A stretch of 64,000 bases of DNA from Prochlorococcus sp. AG-355-A09 (GCA_003280995.1 QCDG01000008.1:1-64000); one strand, 5' to 3'. Shown: positions 21,408-30,254, counted from the stretch's first letter. The notes: generated from the letters alone by a model not told the origin. Program-made: numbers and translations.

Positions 21408-22289
21408 CTAATTAAAACGTCTAGTAAAAATTATTTTTGTTTTTACTGTATAAAAAATACTTAACAAAAATAATATTAAAATTGCACTAAAGCTTCCGAT
21501 TGGGTTTGGAATATTTTGTGTAAAAGGCCCTGCTAAAAAAGAAGGTGTATTTTCTTTGAATTCTATTAATCCATTATTTAATAAAAACCAAATACCCACA
21601 AGTCCTCCATGAATTCCTATGCAATTCCATAAAGAGCCTTTATTTCTAATTTTTACTAATGATAGAAATATCCCAAGTAAAATAAAACCCAAACGTAATC
21701 CTACTATGTTCCAAAAGATCTCATTTGATAAATTATGAACGAAGCTAAAAATTATAGCTTGTAAAGCTATTGATATTTTTGTACCATATTCAAATTTTAA
21801 TTCTTCTAGTAACCAGCCTCTAAAAATTATTTCCTCTGCGAATCCAACACCTAATCCCAGTAAAATAGAATTTAACAATATTGTTGGCGAGAATTCACCT
21901 ATCCAAGAAATATAATTTTTTTGCAATAGTGGTACCAGAATTAGAATTATTAAAACTAAAGCAAATAAAATACCTTGAGAAAAATTGAAAAAGTTTTTCA
22001 AGAATTTGTCTTTTGTTATCCCAAGAATTATCCAAGCACTTGATTTATTTCTTTTGATATAAAACCAATATGGGAGTAAAAAAATAAAAAGTAAAAAAGT
22101 AATAATAGTACCAATTAAGGATAAATTATCTTTTTCAAAATTAAACAATAAAAGTGGCTGAGATAAAGCCCAGCCAATTCCATAAAGAATTGGAATAAAA
22201 AATATAGTAGATAAAAATCTTGGTCTTAAAAGAAAAAAACTTCTAATTAGTATCATTACATTTTTCATTTTAGTTTGAATATTAGTCAA
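21408..22289 (-). CDS. CPBP-family intramembrane metalloprotease (Abi/CAAX-like)
   Basis: 293 residues and about eight hydrophobic helices. The catalytic motif EExxxR is in GFAEEIIFRGWLLEEL (about 150-165). The next motif, FxxxH, is in IIFSFVHNLSNEIFW (about 185). A late glycine/His-containing helix (CIGIHGGLVGIWF, about 225) provides the third conserved element. Members process prenylated or other membrane peptides and some are bacteriocin self-immunity or Abi proteins. The substrate here is unknown. Its start overlaps the stop of the 22286 gene by 4 bp (ATGA). Confidence 0.88.
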   Translation of the reverse strand: MTNIQTKMKNVMILIRSFFLLRPRFLSTIFFIPILYGIGWALSQPLLLFNFEKDNLSLIGTIITFLLFIFLLPYWFYIKRNKSSAWIILGITKDKFLKNFFNFSQGILFALVLIILILVPLLQKNYISWIGEFSPTILLNSILLGLGVGFAEEIIFRGWLLEELKFEYGTKISIALQAIIFSFVHNLSNEIFWNIVGLRLGFILLGIFLSLVKIRNKGSLWNCIGIHGGLVGIWFLLNNGLIEFKENTPSFLAGPFTQNIPNPIGSFSAILILFLLSIFYTVKTKIIFTRRFN

Positions 22290-22483
22290 CCCCAGCCTTT
22301 GCCTTTTATTATTCTAACTACTTGTTCAAAAAGTTTTAGCTTTTTCTTTTTACTATAATTTATGTTTTTTGTAAGTTTAGATAAATCTTTATAAAATTGC
22401 CGAGTTATTTTATCTTCTTTATCACTAGGCCATAGTAAGTCTGAGCCCTCTTCATATTCTTCTTTATATCTTTCTTTATTCAA
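22286..22483 (-). CDS. 65-residue hypothetical protein coupled to CPBP protease
   Basis: A highly charged N-terminus (MNKERYKEEYEEGSDLLWPS) and a Lys-rich amphipathic C-terminal half (LTKNINYSKKKKLKLFEQVV). The stop overlaps the CPBP start (ATGA), indicating translational coupling. No family recognised. Confidence 0.6.
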   Translation of the reverse strand: MNKERYKEEYEEGSDLLWPSDKEDKITRQFYKDLSKLTKNINYSKKKKLKLFEQVVRIIKGKGWG

Positions 22484-22571
22484 ATTTTTTTATATCGTAA
22501 TAATTTAAATTTTACTTATTGCAAATGCTTAAAAGTGATGTTTATTAAATTTGTATATTTATTTAAAATTT

Positions 22572-22661
22572 ATGCTGATTAATCTTCCAACTTTAGTCTT
22601 TACATTATTATCTCCATTCCTTATTTTTGCAGTAATAGTATCGGTTTACTTATTTCATTAG
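22572..22661 (+). CDS. 29-residue membrane microprotein
   Basis: MLINLPTLVFTLLSPFLIFA, then VIVSVYLFH: almost entirely hydrophobic, one helix. The size is like PSI/PSII small subunits, but I recognise no named family. Confidence 0.35.
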   Translation: MLINLPTLVFTLLSPFLIFAVIVSVYLFH

Positions 22662-22688
22662 GAAGTATTTAAAATAAACTTAATTAAT

Positions 22689-22784
22689 TTAAGGGTGTAT
22701 GATACCTACTTTTTCTAATGCAAATGATAAAACTGCAATAACAGCCATTAGTGTTAAGATCTTGTTCTTTTTGATGAAATCCAT
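22689..22784 (-). CDS. 31-residue membrane microprotein
   Basis: A basic N-terminus (MDFIKKNKILTLMAVIAVLS) and one hydrophobic helix ending FALEKVGIIHP. Convergent with the 22572 gene. Unknown function. Confidence 0.4.
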   Translation of the reverse strand: MDFIKKNKILTLMAVIAVLSFALEKVGIIHP

Positions 22785-22858
22785 AATGCATATTAATAAT
22801 CTATTTATTAAATTCTTATATAAAATAATAAATAATTAAAAATATTATATCAATTACA

Positions 22859-22999
22859 ATGGAACCCATATATATAGGAGATTTAGTTCCCTCAATAGCT
22901 TCTTATAAAAAGATAATTGAAAAATATGATAAAGGTATAAAAGAAGGGGAATTTCATGAAGAACCTATAGGAGGAGATTTTAATTACCTTGATTGGTAA
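22859..22999 (+). CDS. 46-residue hypothetical protein
   Basis: MEPIYIGDLVPSIASYKKII, then EKYDKGIKEGEFHEEP and a C-terminus GGDFNYLDW. Soluble, acidic, with aromatic residues at the end. No family recognised. It lies 28 bp before the next gene on the same strand. Confidence 0.45.
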   Translation: MEPIYIGDLVPSIASYKKIIEKYDKGIKEGEFHEEPIGGDFNYLDW

Positions 23000-23027
23000 A
23001 TATGCTTACTAAAAAAAAACTTTTGCC

Positions 23028-23180
23028 TTGGCAGATTGGATTAGAGAGTGGCGTAAGTGCCGGGATGAGAATCCTTCTATTGATAAGTGTGTAAAATTTG
23101 TTCAGTGGAAATTAGAAGATTCTAAACTTTCTGATAGTGATAAAAGAATAATTGAATCTATTTTGCTCTATGAATCTTAA
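23028..23180 (+). CDS. 50-residue hypothetical protein, possibly 5'-truncated at a poly-A run
   Basis: From the TTG at 23028 the protein begins MADWIREWRKCRDENPSIDK and ends RIIESILLYES: helical, charged and plausible. An ATG at 23002 is out of frame because of a run of nine A (23011-23019). With ten A it would join and add nine N-terminal residues. Either the true start is the TTG, or the run slips or is miscounted. No family recognised. Confidence 0.45.
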   Translation: MADWIREWRKCRDENPSIDKCVKFVQWKLEDSKLSDSDKRIIESILLYES

Positions 23181-23299
23181 TAAATAGGGAATTATATACT
23201 TTAATTTTTATATTTATCTAAAAAAACAAAGGATCATTTAAATCCTCTTACAAATATAGAAAAAAGTAAATCAGCATATTTACGGATTTACTGAAAATA

Positions 23300-23619
23300 T
23301 AAAAAGGAGTAATTTATAAATGTTGAGTTCGGAGGCAATCTAAATGATTGATATACCGCCTGAAATTTAGCAAATTCCAAAATATAGGAAGCGTATTCCT
23401 GAGAATGGGATTATTCGAAAATTCAAGTTCAATCAATTAGTCTGATAAGACTTCGCTTTATAATTACTAGCGACAACAGGGACTGAAATTATTGAGAGAA
23501 ATCCCCGAATTCACGTATTCTAGGTTTATGAGTAAATAGACTTTAAAATATGTAATTTTATATCCTGTTAGAAGGAAATCAAATATCAAAAAGGACTGTA
23601 CCACCAGTCCTTTTTTTTT
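23300..23619 (+). ncRNA. Candidate structured non-coding RNA ending in a strong terminator
   Basis: No convincing protein lies between 23181 and 23690. The stretch contains several local hairpins: GTCT-GATA-AGAC at about 23441, AGGAA...TTCCT at about 23389, CGCT...AGCG at about 23455. It ends in an excellent intrinsic terminator with no annotated gene before it. An AGGAG followed by a seven-codon ORF (MLSSEAI, about 23321) is also present. I do not recognise tmRNA, RNase P, SRP or 6S signatures. The 5' end is unknown. Confidence 0.35.
23588..23619 (+). terminator. Rho-independent terminator
   Basis: Stem GGACTG / CAGTCC extended by A/T pairs, six-base loop TACCAC and a run of nine T. It lies 70 bp upstream of pip and about 400 bp after the nearest upstream stop, so it must end some unannotated transcript. 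Confidence 0.85.
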
Positions 23620-23689
23620 ACAAATTACTTCTAAACTAGACTTCTTTTTGGATAATATAGATTTATTAAGTGTTTAAAAATATTTCACA

Positions 23690-24640
23690 ATGAAAGATCA
23701 AGTCTTGTTTCCTAAAATTGAAGTTCGTGAAAAAGGTTACTTACAAGTAAGTGATATTCATACGATTTATTGGGAAAGATCAGGCAATCCAAATGGTAAA
23801 AAAATACTAGTTATTCATGGAGGCCCAGGAGGAGGAAGTCAACCAAGATATAGAAGATACTTTGATCCAGATAAATTCGATATTATTCAATTTGACCAAA
23901 GAGGTTGCGGTTCTTCAACTCCTTTCTCAGAATTAAAAGAAAATTCGACTAATCATTTAGTTGATGATATTGAAAAATTAAGGATCCTTTTAAAGATAGA
24001 TAGTTGGCATTTGTTTGGTGGATCTTGGGGCTCAACACTCTCACTTATATATGCAATAAAAAATCCCTCAAGAGTTATAAGCTTAACTTTGCGAGGAATA
24101 TTTTTATGTAGAAAGTTTGAATTATTGTGGTTCTATCAATATGGTGCAAGTGAGATATTCCCAGATGAATTTGAAGAATATATTTCTGTGATACCAAAAG
24201 AAGAAAGAAATGATTTGATAAGTTCTTTTTATAAATATCTAACATCATCAGATGCAAATGTTAGATCAAAAGCAGCAGCAGCTTGGACAAAATGGGAACT
24301 CTCAACTAGTCATTTAATAAACAAAAAATTCGATTTTGATAAGTCTGAAGTTAATTCTTTTTCAGATGCATTTGCAAGGATCGAATGTCATTATTTTATT
24401 AATAATATTTTCTTAGAAGATGATTTTATTTTGAAAAATATAAAAACAATAGAATCGATTCCAACAAAAATAATTCAAGGTAGGTATGACGTTGTTTGCC
24501 CTGTTAGGAGCGCTTGGGATCTAAATAAGAAATTAAAGAATTCTGAATTAATTATTGTTAATGATGCTGGTCATTCAATGAGTGAAAAGGGCATTACTAA
24601 AGAATTAATAAAAGCTGTAAAAGGAATTCAAAATCTCTAA
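23690..24640 (+). CDS. pip: Proline iminopeptidase (alpha/beta hydrolase, peptidase S33)
   Basis: Releases N-terminal proline from peptides in the cytoplasm. 316 residues. The oxyanion region HGGPGGGSQPRYRRYFDP lies at about 44-61 and the DQRGCGSS motif at about 72. The nucleophile Ser is in FGGSWGSTLSLIYA (about 108-112). The acid Asp is in IIQGRYDVVCPVRSA (about 268). The catalytic His is in VNDAGHSM (about 295). The order and spacing match the S33 proline iminopeptidases. Confidence 0.94.
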   Translation: MKDQVLFPKIEVREKGYLQVSDIHTIYWERSGNPNGKKILVIHGGPGGGSQPRYRRYFDPDKFDIIQFDQRGCGSSTPFSELKENSTNHLVDDIEKLRILLKIDSWHLFGGSWGSTLSLIYAIKNPSRVISLTLRGIFLCRKFELLWFYQYGASEIFPDEFEEYISVIPKEERNDLISSFYKYLTSSDANVRSKAAAAWTKWELSTSHLINKKFDFDKSEVNSFSDAFARIECHYFINNIFLEDDFILKNIKTIESIPTKIIQGRYDVVCPVRSAWDLNKKLKNSELIIVNDAGHSMSEKGITKELIKAVKGIQNL

Positions 24641-24663
24641 AAGAGAGAATATTCCTTTAAAAA

Positions 24664-24837
24664 TTAAAGGCCATTATCTTCAATATTTTGTGCAATACTC
24701 CTAAGAAGTTCGACGATATCAGAATCTTCGCATTGAGTATCTTCTTTGAGCAAAATGCACTCGTCTCTAATACTTACATTAGTACTCCACCATATACCAG
24801 AACTATTGGTATCGTCCCATTCAAATCTTTCAGACAT
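24664..24837 (-). CDS. 57-residue acidic hypothetical protein
   Basis: MSERFEWDDTNSSGIWWSTN, then VSIRDECILLKEDTQCEDSD and a helical C-terminus LLRSIAQNIEDNGL. Soluble and acidic with two Cys. No family recognised. It converges with pip across 23 bp. Confidence 0.55.
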   Translation of the reverse strand: MSERFEWDDTNSSGIWWSTNVSIRDECILLKEDTQCEDSDIVELLRSIAQNIEDNGL

Positions 24838-24964
24838 AATTAATAAAATCTAATAAATACATTAAAGCTTGCATTAGTTCATCGTGGAATTATATTTTTA
24901 ATTTCAAAATTTAAAAAACTTTTCTAGGCGCTAAAAGTAATCTTGAAATTTCTGACAATAAAAT

Positions 24965-26461
24965 TTAGAAATCTAAATTCAGTTCGTATTGTTTTTCCTT
25001 TACCTTAGAAACATTTTTTTTATTATTTATGTTTTTTCTAGGCCTTTTTCTAGAGCCATGCTTTAAATAAATTTCTTTTGAGATATCCCAATATCCATCC
25101 TTTTTAGTGATTTCCTGAATTTTCTTCTTTGCAGTTTTAGTGCTAATTGGGATGTCAATTATTGGTCTTATGTAATTAATTTGTTCATATTCTTCTTGAT
25201 TAATTCTAGATAGTAGCCATGGTTCATGAATGAAATTAAGTGATATATCTTTTAATTCTGGTATCCATTTTTTTATAAATTTTCCTTGAGGATCATGATC
25301 TTTTCCCTGCTTGATAGGATTATAAATTCTATTCGTATTTATAGACGTAGTTCCAGATTGCATTTGGCATTGGTTCCAATGTATTCCAGGCTCATAATCT
25401 ACAAATTTATTTGCTAATTCAGAACCTGAATCTTGCCATGGTAGCCATAAATTATAGCTAGCAAAAGACATTAACATCGCACGCATCCTGAAGTTAATCC
25501 ATCCATTGAAATTTAATGAACGCATACATGCATCTACAAAAGGAAAGCCCGTATTACCTGAACTCCATGAATAAAGTAATTCATTATTTTTTTCTCTAAT
25601 ATTTTTAAAAAAAGGATGGTATTCCCTAAACTCTAGTTCTGGCTCACTTTCAAGTTTCTGAATAAAATGACAATGCCAAGTTAATCTGCTTTTTAACATC
25701 CTTGAATTATTGTTTTTTGATATATTTGCCTTTTTAAAAATTTCTTTTAATGAAATGCATCCCCAACAAATGTATGGAGATAGTCTTGTACAACTATCAA
25801 ATGATTTTTCTGGGCTAGATATATCTTTTGAATAAGAATCTAATTTATTACTAAAGAAGTATTGCATTCTCTCTAAACCTTTCTTTCTTCCACCTTGCAT
25901 TTTTCCTGGACAAGTTTCTTTTTTAAAGGTAAAAATTTCGTCTGAGGGTATTTCTCCAATATTAAAGTTAATAGAATTAATTCTTAATGGAGCTTTGAGT
26001 AAGTTTTTTTCGGAATTTTTTTGCCACTTTTTAGACCACTTATTCCTATCTAAATTTCCTCTAAAAACTGAAAATTGTAGAAATTCCTTCCAAATAATAT
26101 TTTTGCTTAAAGCCCATTCTCTTACTTTTTGATCTCTTTTATAAGTAAGCCAATCTCCGGTTTCTTGATGGCTATATATACCTTTGATTTTAAATTTTGT
26201 ACTAATTTCATCAAAAATATTAATAACATTCCCAGTCCTAATAATTAATGGTTGTCCAATCTCAGCAAGTGCATTTCTTAAATCTATTAAACTTTCTTTG
26301 CAAAATTGCCATTGTCTATCTGAATGAGTATTTTGACTCCAAATATCTAACTCAATAATATAAATAGGTAAAATATCATTATCTTTTATAGCTTCACAGA
26401 GAGCCTCGTTATCAAAAATTCTTAAATCTTTCTTAAACCATAAGATATTTATTTCTTTCAT
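24965..26461 (-). CDS. phr: DNA photolyase / cryptochrome family protein
   Basis: 498 residues. The N-terminal antenna-binding Rossmann domain starts INILWFKKDLRIFDNEAL (about 4-21). The FAD-binding C-terminal half has TRLSPYICWGCISLKEIF (about 236-253). Further on come GNTGFPFVDACMRSLNFNGW (about 310), RMRAMLMSFA and the diagnostic NRIYNPIKQGKDHDPQGKF (about 395). Members repair UV pyrimidine dimers with blue light or act as photoreceptors. The conserved active-site residues suggest a repair enzyme, but lesion type is not certain. Lys-rich C-terminal tail. Confidence 0.9.
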   Translation of the reverse strand: MKEINILWFKKDLRIFDNEALCEAIKDNDILPIYIIELDIWSQNTHSDRQWQFCKESLIDLRNALAEIGQPLIIRTGNVINIFDEISTKFKIKGIYSHQETGDWLTYKRDQKVREWALSKNIIWKEFLQFSVFRGNLDRNKWSKKWQKNSEKNLLKAPLRINSINFNIGEIPSDEIFTFKKETCPGKMQGGRKKGLERMQYFFSNKLDSYSKDISSPEKSFDSCTRLSPYICWGCISLKEIFKKANISKNNNSRMLKSRLTWHCHFIQKLESEPELEFREYHPFFKNIREKNNELLYSWSSGNTGFPFVDACMRSLNFNGWINFRMRAMLMSFASYNLWLPWQDSGSELANKFVDYEPGIHWNQCQMQSGTTSINTNRIYNPIKQGKDHDPQGKFIKKWIPELKDISLNFIHEPWLLSRINQEEYEQINYIRPIIDIPISTKTAKKKIQEITKKDGYWDISKEIYLKHGSRKRPRKNINNKKNVSKVKEKQYELNLDF

Positions 26462-26547
26462 AATTTTTTGTTTTAATCCTAGAAAACTAAGATTAAGTTT
26501 GTAGGTAAAAAATATAAAAAATTTTAGAATAACTAAAAATCAAAAAA

Positions 26548-27171
26548 ATGAAAATAACAAAAAAACTTTGGGAGGATAATTATGAGATTGCTTTACTAAG
26601 TTTAAATACAAAATTTGTTCAAGGTTTAAAGAGTGGAAGTCTCCCTAAAAATATATTTCAAGAATATTTAGCTCAAGATTATTTCTTTTTAGAGACTTTT
26701 GCTAAGGCTTATGGTCTTGCTGTTTCCAAATCAAAAGATAAGTATTCAATAAGGAAGTTAAGTGAACTGTTAATGGGTGTTTCAGAGGAGTTAATACTTC
26801 ATGAAACGTATGCAAAAGAATGGGATATTGATTTGTCTAATAACTATATAAAAAAAGCCACTAAAAATTATACAGATTTTCTTGATGATACTTCCAAAAG
26901 ACTTAGCTCCGTTGAAATAATGTTTGCAATGACTCCATGTATGCGACTTTATTCTTGGATAGGAAAAAGTTTGTATAAGGAGGATTTTGACATTAAATAT
27001 AAAGAATGGATAATTACTTATTCTGATGAGAGCTTTGAAAAGCTAGCAGATTCACTTGAAAATCTTATTGAGACTAATAAAGAAACATATGATATTAATC
27101 AGGCCAAATATTTATACAGGAGAGCTATGGAATTGGAGTTAGATTTTTTTAATGCATATTCAGATTTCTGA
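26548..27171 (+). CDS. tenA: TenA/thiaminase II family protein
   Basis: Hydrolyses aminopyrimidine breakdown products of thiamine so that HMP can be salvaged. 207 residues, all-helical. The N-terminal LAQDYFFLETFAKAYG is conserved. The active-site Cys is present in MFAMTPCMRLYSWIGKSL (Cys131), so this belongs to the TenA_C rather than the TenA_E group. The C-terminal YRRAMELELDFFNAY supplies the conserved Glu. The thiD gene begins 50 bp downstream, which supports thiamine salvage. No TPP riboswitch is evident upstream. Confidence 0.92.
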   Translation: MKITKKLWEDNYEIALLSLNTKFVQGLKSGSLPKNIFQEYLAQDYFFLETFAKAYGLAVSKSKDKYSIRKLSELLMGVSEELILHETYAKEWDIDLSNNYIKKATKNYTDFLDDTSKRLSSVEIMFAMTPCMRLYSWIGKSLYKEDFDIKYKEWIITYSDESFEKLADSLENLIETNKETYDINQAKYLYRRAMELELDFFNAYSDF

Positions 27172-27220
27172 TTTAAATTAAAATTCATTTATAGTACTTT
27201 CAAAAACGAGTTAATAAATT

Positions 27221-28000
27221 ATGTATTCAAAAATTGCACTTTCAATAGGAGGTAGTGACTCTGGAGGTGGAGCAGGCATACAGGCTGACTTGAGAACTTT
27301 CATGGCTCTTAAAGTACATGGATGTTCTGTTATTACATGTATTACGGCACAAAATAGTATAGAGGTTACATGCGTTCAACCAGTAGAGAAGAATACTTTA
27401 TTAAATCAGTTAGATACTTTATTTGCTGATTTTGGTATTGATGCTTTGAAAACTGGAATGCTATTAAATGAAAGGATAATAAATGATACTGCTTCAAAAT
27501 TAAATACATACAAAATAACCAAAATTATTGACCCAGTAATGGTTACAAGAACTGGTTCTAAATTACTGGAAGATTCTGCTATTAATGCTTATAAAAAACT
27601 CTTATTACCAATTTCTGATTTGGTAACTCCAAATATTTATGAAGCAAATCTACTTTCTGGTTTAGAAATAAGGAGTAAACAAGATATCGAAAATTCAGCA
27701 AGAAAAATTATTGGTCTTGGAGCTAAAGCGGTTCTTATAAAAGGTGGCGGTTTAAAAGATATGAAAGGGAAGGATTTTTTCCTTGACTTAAATGGTAGAA
27801 AAGAGTGGCTATTTAATAATTTTATAAATACAAAAAATACCCACGGAAGCGGCTGTACTTTGAGTGCTGCTATTTGTGGTTACAAGGCATTAGGTTTTGA
27901 TCTATTTGATTCCATACAAAAAGCGAAATTATTTGTTGAGAAATCTTTAGAGAATTCTTATAAAATGGGCTCTGGCCCTGGTCCCTTAGGCCATCATTAA
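27221..28000 (+). CDS. thiD: Hydroxymethylpyrimidine/phosphomethylpyrimidine kinase (ThiD)
   Basis: Phosphorylates HMP and HMP-P to HMP-PP for thiamine synthesis. 259 residues. Substrate-binding SIGGSDSGGGAGIQADLRT lies near the start (about 8-26). The ribokinase-fold signature ITKIIDPVMVTRTGSKLL lies at about 100. The anion-hole/catalytic motif NTHGSGCTLSAAICGY, with the base Asp replaced by the usual ThiD Cys arrangement, lies at about 207-222. Length is normal. It is cotranscribed with tenA, so both steps of pyrimidine salvage are adjacent. Confidence 0.95.
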   Translation: MYSKIALSIGGSDSGGGAGIQADLRTFMALKVHGCSVITCITAQNSIEVTCVQPVEKNTLLNQLDTLFADFGIDALKTGMLLNERIINDTASKLNTYKITKIIDPVMVTRTGSKLLEDSAINAYKKLLLPISDLVTPNIYEANLLSGLEIRSKQDIENSARKIIGLGAKAVLIKGGGLKDMKGKDFFLDLNGRKEWLFNNFINTKNTHGSGCTLSAAICGYKALGFDLFDSIQKAKLFVEKSLENSYKMGSGPGPLGHH

Positions 28001-28018
28001 TTATTTATAGAAGTGGAG

Positions 28019-28204
28019 TTAGAACCACCATTTTCTGTAGGGTTTTTTTAAAAATAAGATTTCTTCAGTCTCCCATCCTCCCTCCAACCACTCAAGATGC
28101 TCAAGTAATAAAGACTCACTTTCCCTTTTGCTTAATTGCCCAATTCTATTAGCAATACCATCGAACCTTACTTTCATCAATTCCTCAATCTTGATGTTAT
28201 TCAT
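28019..28204 (-). CDS. 61-residue hypothetical protein
   Basis: MNNIKIEELMKVRFDGIANR, then IGQLSKRESESLLLEHLEWL and a Trp-rich end (GGWETEEILF...YRKWWF). Helical and soluble. No family recognised. Convergent with thiD. Confidence 0.55.
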   Translation of the reverse strand: MNNIKIEELMKVRFDGIANRIGQLSKRESESLLLEHLEWLEGGWETEEILFLKKPYRKWWF

Positions 28205-28386
28205 AGGTTAAATAATAAATTTTTTCTACTCTTACTTGTATACATTTTCTTGTCAACGATTTAATTTTATTTGTTTACTAGCAGTTCTTAAATATGTATT
28301 AAATACAACTTTTTAAAATAGATAGTAATTAAGACTTATTCACATAGATTTAATTGAAGACTAATTTATATAAAAATACTTCAACT

Positions 28387-28530
28387 ATGAATAAAGAAGA
28401 AACATCAAAGCAAAAAACTATTTTAAATGTAGGCTATTGTGAAACGACCTCTGAATGGCTCAATAGAATCATTACTGAGCTTGCAGATGAAAATAAAAAT
28501 TTTGTAGATTTGTCAGTTATTTGTGCTTAA
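28387..28530 (+). CDS. 47-residue hypothetical protein
   Basis: MNKEETSKQKTILNVGYCET, then TSEWLNRIITELADENKNFV and a hydrophobic end LSVICA. Soluble. No family recognised. Confidence 0.45.
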   Translation: MNKEETSKQKTILNVGYCETTSEWLNRIITELADENKNFVDLSVICA

Positions 28531-28611
28531 TTTTTTTGAAAATATAGTTTATTTTGATTTATTTTCAGTAAGTTTTTAAGTATGAGAGAAATTTAAAAGA
28601 TATATTGTGAT

Positions 28612-29079
28612 GTGAATCCTAAGAAAAAAAACAAAGAAATAATTAAACAATTCAATTTGTCTCCTCATCCTGAGGGTGGATGGTTTAGAGAGATAGTAAG
28701 GAGTGAGAATTCTCTAATAAGGGAAGATGGCCAAAGTAGAAACTTTATTACGGGAATTTATTATCTTTTAGAGAAAGATGCAAAAAGTGCTTGGCACAGA
28801 GTAAAAAATGCTGATGAAATTTGGATTTATTTAAGGGGCGATCCTCTGAATTTATGGTGCCTAGATAATGATAATAAGTTAATAAGAAATATAATTTTAG
28901 ATTCCAATAATCCAGTAGAAATGATTCCATCTGGATATTGGCAAGCTGCAAAAAGTACAGGCGAATTTACTTTGGTGAGTTGTTGTGTTGGCCCAGGCTT
29001 TGATTTTAAGGATTTTGAATTACTCAGAAATACAAATCATACTTCTAGATTGGATAAAGCAATTAATGATCTTATTTGA
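28612..29079 (+). CDS. Cupin superfamily DUF985 protein
   Basis: 155 residues, GTG start. Conserved SPHPEGGWFREIVRSEN at the N-terminus (about 16-32), then the cupin strands TGIYYLLEKDAKSAWHRVKN (about 48-67) and DEIWIYLRGDPLNLWCL. The end has TLVSCCVGPGFDFKDFEL (about 123-140), typical of DUF985/Cupin_5. Members bind small ligands or sugars; the substrate is unknown. The size and motif order are normal. Confidence 0.85.
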   Translation: MNPKKKNKEIIKQFNLSPHPEGGWFREIVRSENSLIREDGQSRNFITGIYYLLEKDAKSAWHRVKNADEIWIYLRGDPLNLWCLDNDNKLIRNIILDSNNPVEMIPSGYWQAAKSTGEFTLVSCCVGPGFDFKDFELLRNTNHTSRLDKAINDLI

Positions 29080-29149
29080 GATATTTTTTTGTTTATATTT
29101 TTGAAATTATCCTCTACATTTATAGGGCTACTTAATCAATGTATTTGGG

Positions 29150-29527
29150 ATGAATCAAGATTCTGTCAAAACAATTGGTATAAATGATGAACCAAGAAAA
29201 GATTCACATTTAGTCTATGTAAATCAGGCTGATGGATTAAAAGGCGTCCTTAATAGGGATTTTGATGAATGGTCTAATTTTGATAGTTGGGAAAGTATTT
29301 CTGTGCAGCAATGGATTTTCTCAAGGGCTTTGGAGGTTTTCAGAGGTATGAAAATTGATATTAAATGCGATTGTTGTGAACATAATAATTTAATCCCAAA
29401 TGATTTTGAGAGCATTAGAAAAGAAAAATGCTTTGGTAAAAAAAGTGCTTACATGATTAAAAAAGTTGTAGATGAAATTGTATTGGCTAAGGCAAGAAGA
29501 GAAAGTGATGGAACATACTCTGCGTAA
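29150..29527 (+). CDS. Hypothetical protein with a Cys-cluster
   Basis: 125 residues. The N-terminus is MNQDSVKTIGINDEPRKDSH. The middle contains CDCCEHNNLI, a possible metal-binding cluster. The C-terminal SAYMIKKVVDEIVLAKARRE is helical and basic. No family recognised. Confidence 0.6.
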   Translation: MNQDSVKTIGINDEPRKDSHLVYVNQADGLKGVLNRDFDEWSNFDSWESISVQQWIFSRALEVFRGMKIDIKCDCCEHNNLIPNDFESIRKEKCFGKKSAYMIKKVVDEIVLAKARRESDGTYSA

Positions 29528-29563
29528 GATTTATAAATATCTATGGAGTGAAAAATCTTTTAC

Positions 29564-29752
29564 TTACCAGTGAAAATTATCAGAAGAACCAATCGTTAAA
29601 TTTTTAGTAGACATCTTATGGAACTTAAAGTGTACCGAATCACTGAACTCCTTTTCATCTGAGTAATTCACAAGATCCACTGGGTCGATGTTTTCATCGA
29701 ACCATGCATCATATTCAATATGGTTTGGTTCAGCAAAATAACTCATATCCAA
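29564..29752 (-). CDS. 62-residue acidic hypothetical protein
   Basis: MDMSYFAEPNHIEYDAWFDE, then NIDPVDLVNYSDEKEFSDSV and a C-terminal part rich in Lys/Ser. It is soluble and has no recognised family. The reading frame lies cleanly between its neighbours. Confidence 0.5.
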   Translation of the reverse strand: MDMSYFAEPNHIEYDAWFDENIDPVDLVNYSDEKEFSDSVHFKFHKMSTKNLTIGSSDNFHW

Positions 29753-29886
29753 TTAATAGCTTCCAAAAAACGAATAAACGGTACATGCGCTACCAAATTA
29801 AAATTCTTAATTTTTAAATAATCCATATTTTTAACTTGTTCATCAATATTAGTTGCTAAAAAGATAGGAGAAATAACTTTAAATTC

Positions 29887-30240
29887 ATGTCTCTCGATAC
29901 AACCATGGTTTCTATCCATCCCCACTTCACAATCAAGGATGGGAAGATGGACCAGTGCATAGCTCTTTTAGAAGAAATTTTGGTACTGACAAAAGCTAAT
30001 GAACCTGACTGCCTTTTTTTTAATATCACTACATGCGGGTCAGATAAGGCTTATGTAAGAGAGGCATATAAAGATGGTGCCGCTGCTTTATTTCATCTCA
30101 AAAATATGGGACATATGATTCCCAAGCTTTTTGAAGTTTCAGATATAACTGTGCAGGTCCAAGGCCCCGCTAAGGAGATTGAACCCTTGAAGGAAATACT
30201 CCCAGACGCTGATTTCTATGAAGCAATATCTGGATTCTGA
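29887..30240 (+). CDS. ABM-domain-like (dimeric alpha/beta barrel) protein
   Basis: 117 residues; a second in-frame Met (VSIHPHFTIKDGK) could be the start. The pattern HPHFTIKDGKMDQCIALLEE, then TKANEPDCLFFNITTCGSDKAYVREAYKDGAAALFHL cut by helices, matches the antibiotic-biosynthesis monooxygenase (ABM) fold (ferredoxin-like, dimeric barrel). Such proteins act as small monooxygenases or ligand binders. It opens a run of three similar-sized small proteins and is followed by a terminator. Confidence 0.75.
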   Translation: MSLDTTMVSIHPHFTIKDGKMDQCIALLEEILVLTKANEPDCLFFNITTCGSDKAYVREAYKDGAAALFHLKNMGHMIPKLFEVSDITVQVQGPAKEIEPLKEILPDADFYEAISGF

Positions 30241-30254
30241 TGTAGATTGTTTTT

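Noticed and set aside
23300-23619. tmRNA, RNase P RNA or 6S RNA at this locus
   Set aside because: None of the conserved core sequences of these RNAs was seen, so no name is assigned.
29743-29925. Minus-strand 60-codon frame before the ABM-like gene
   Set aside because: It overlaps the start of the better-supported 29887 gene and its sequence looks random.
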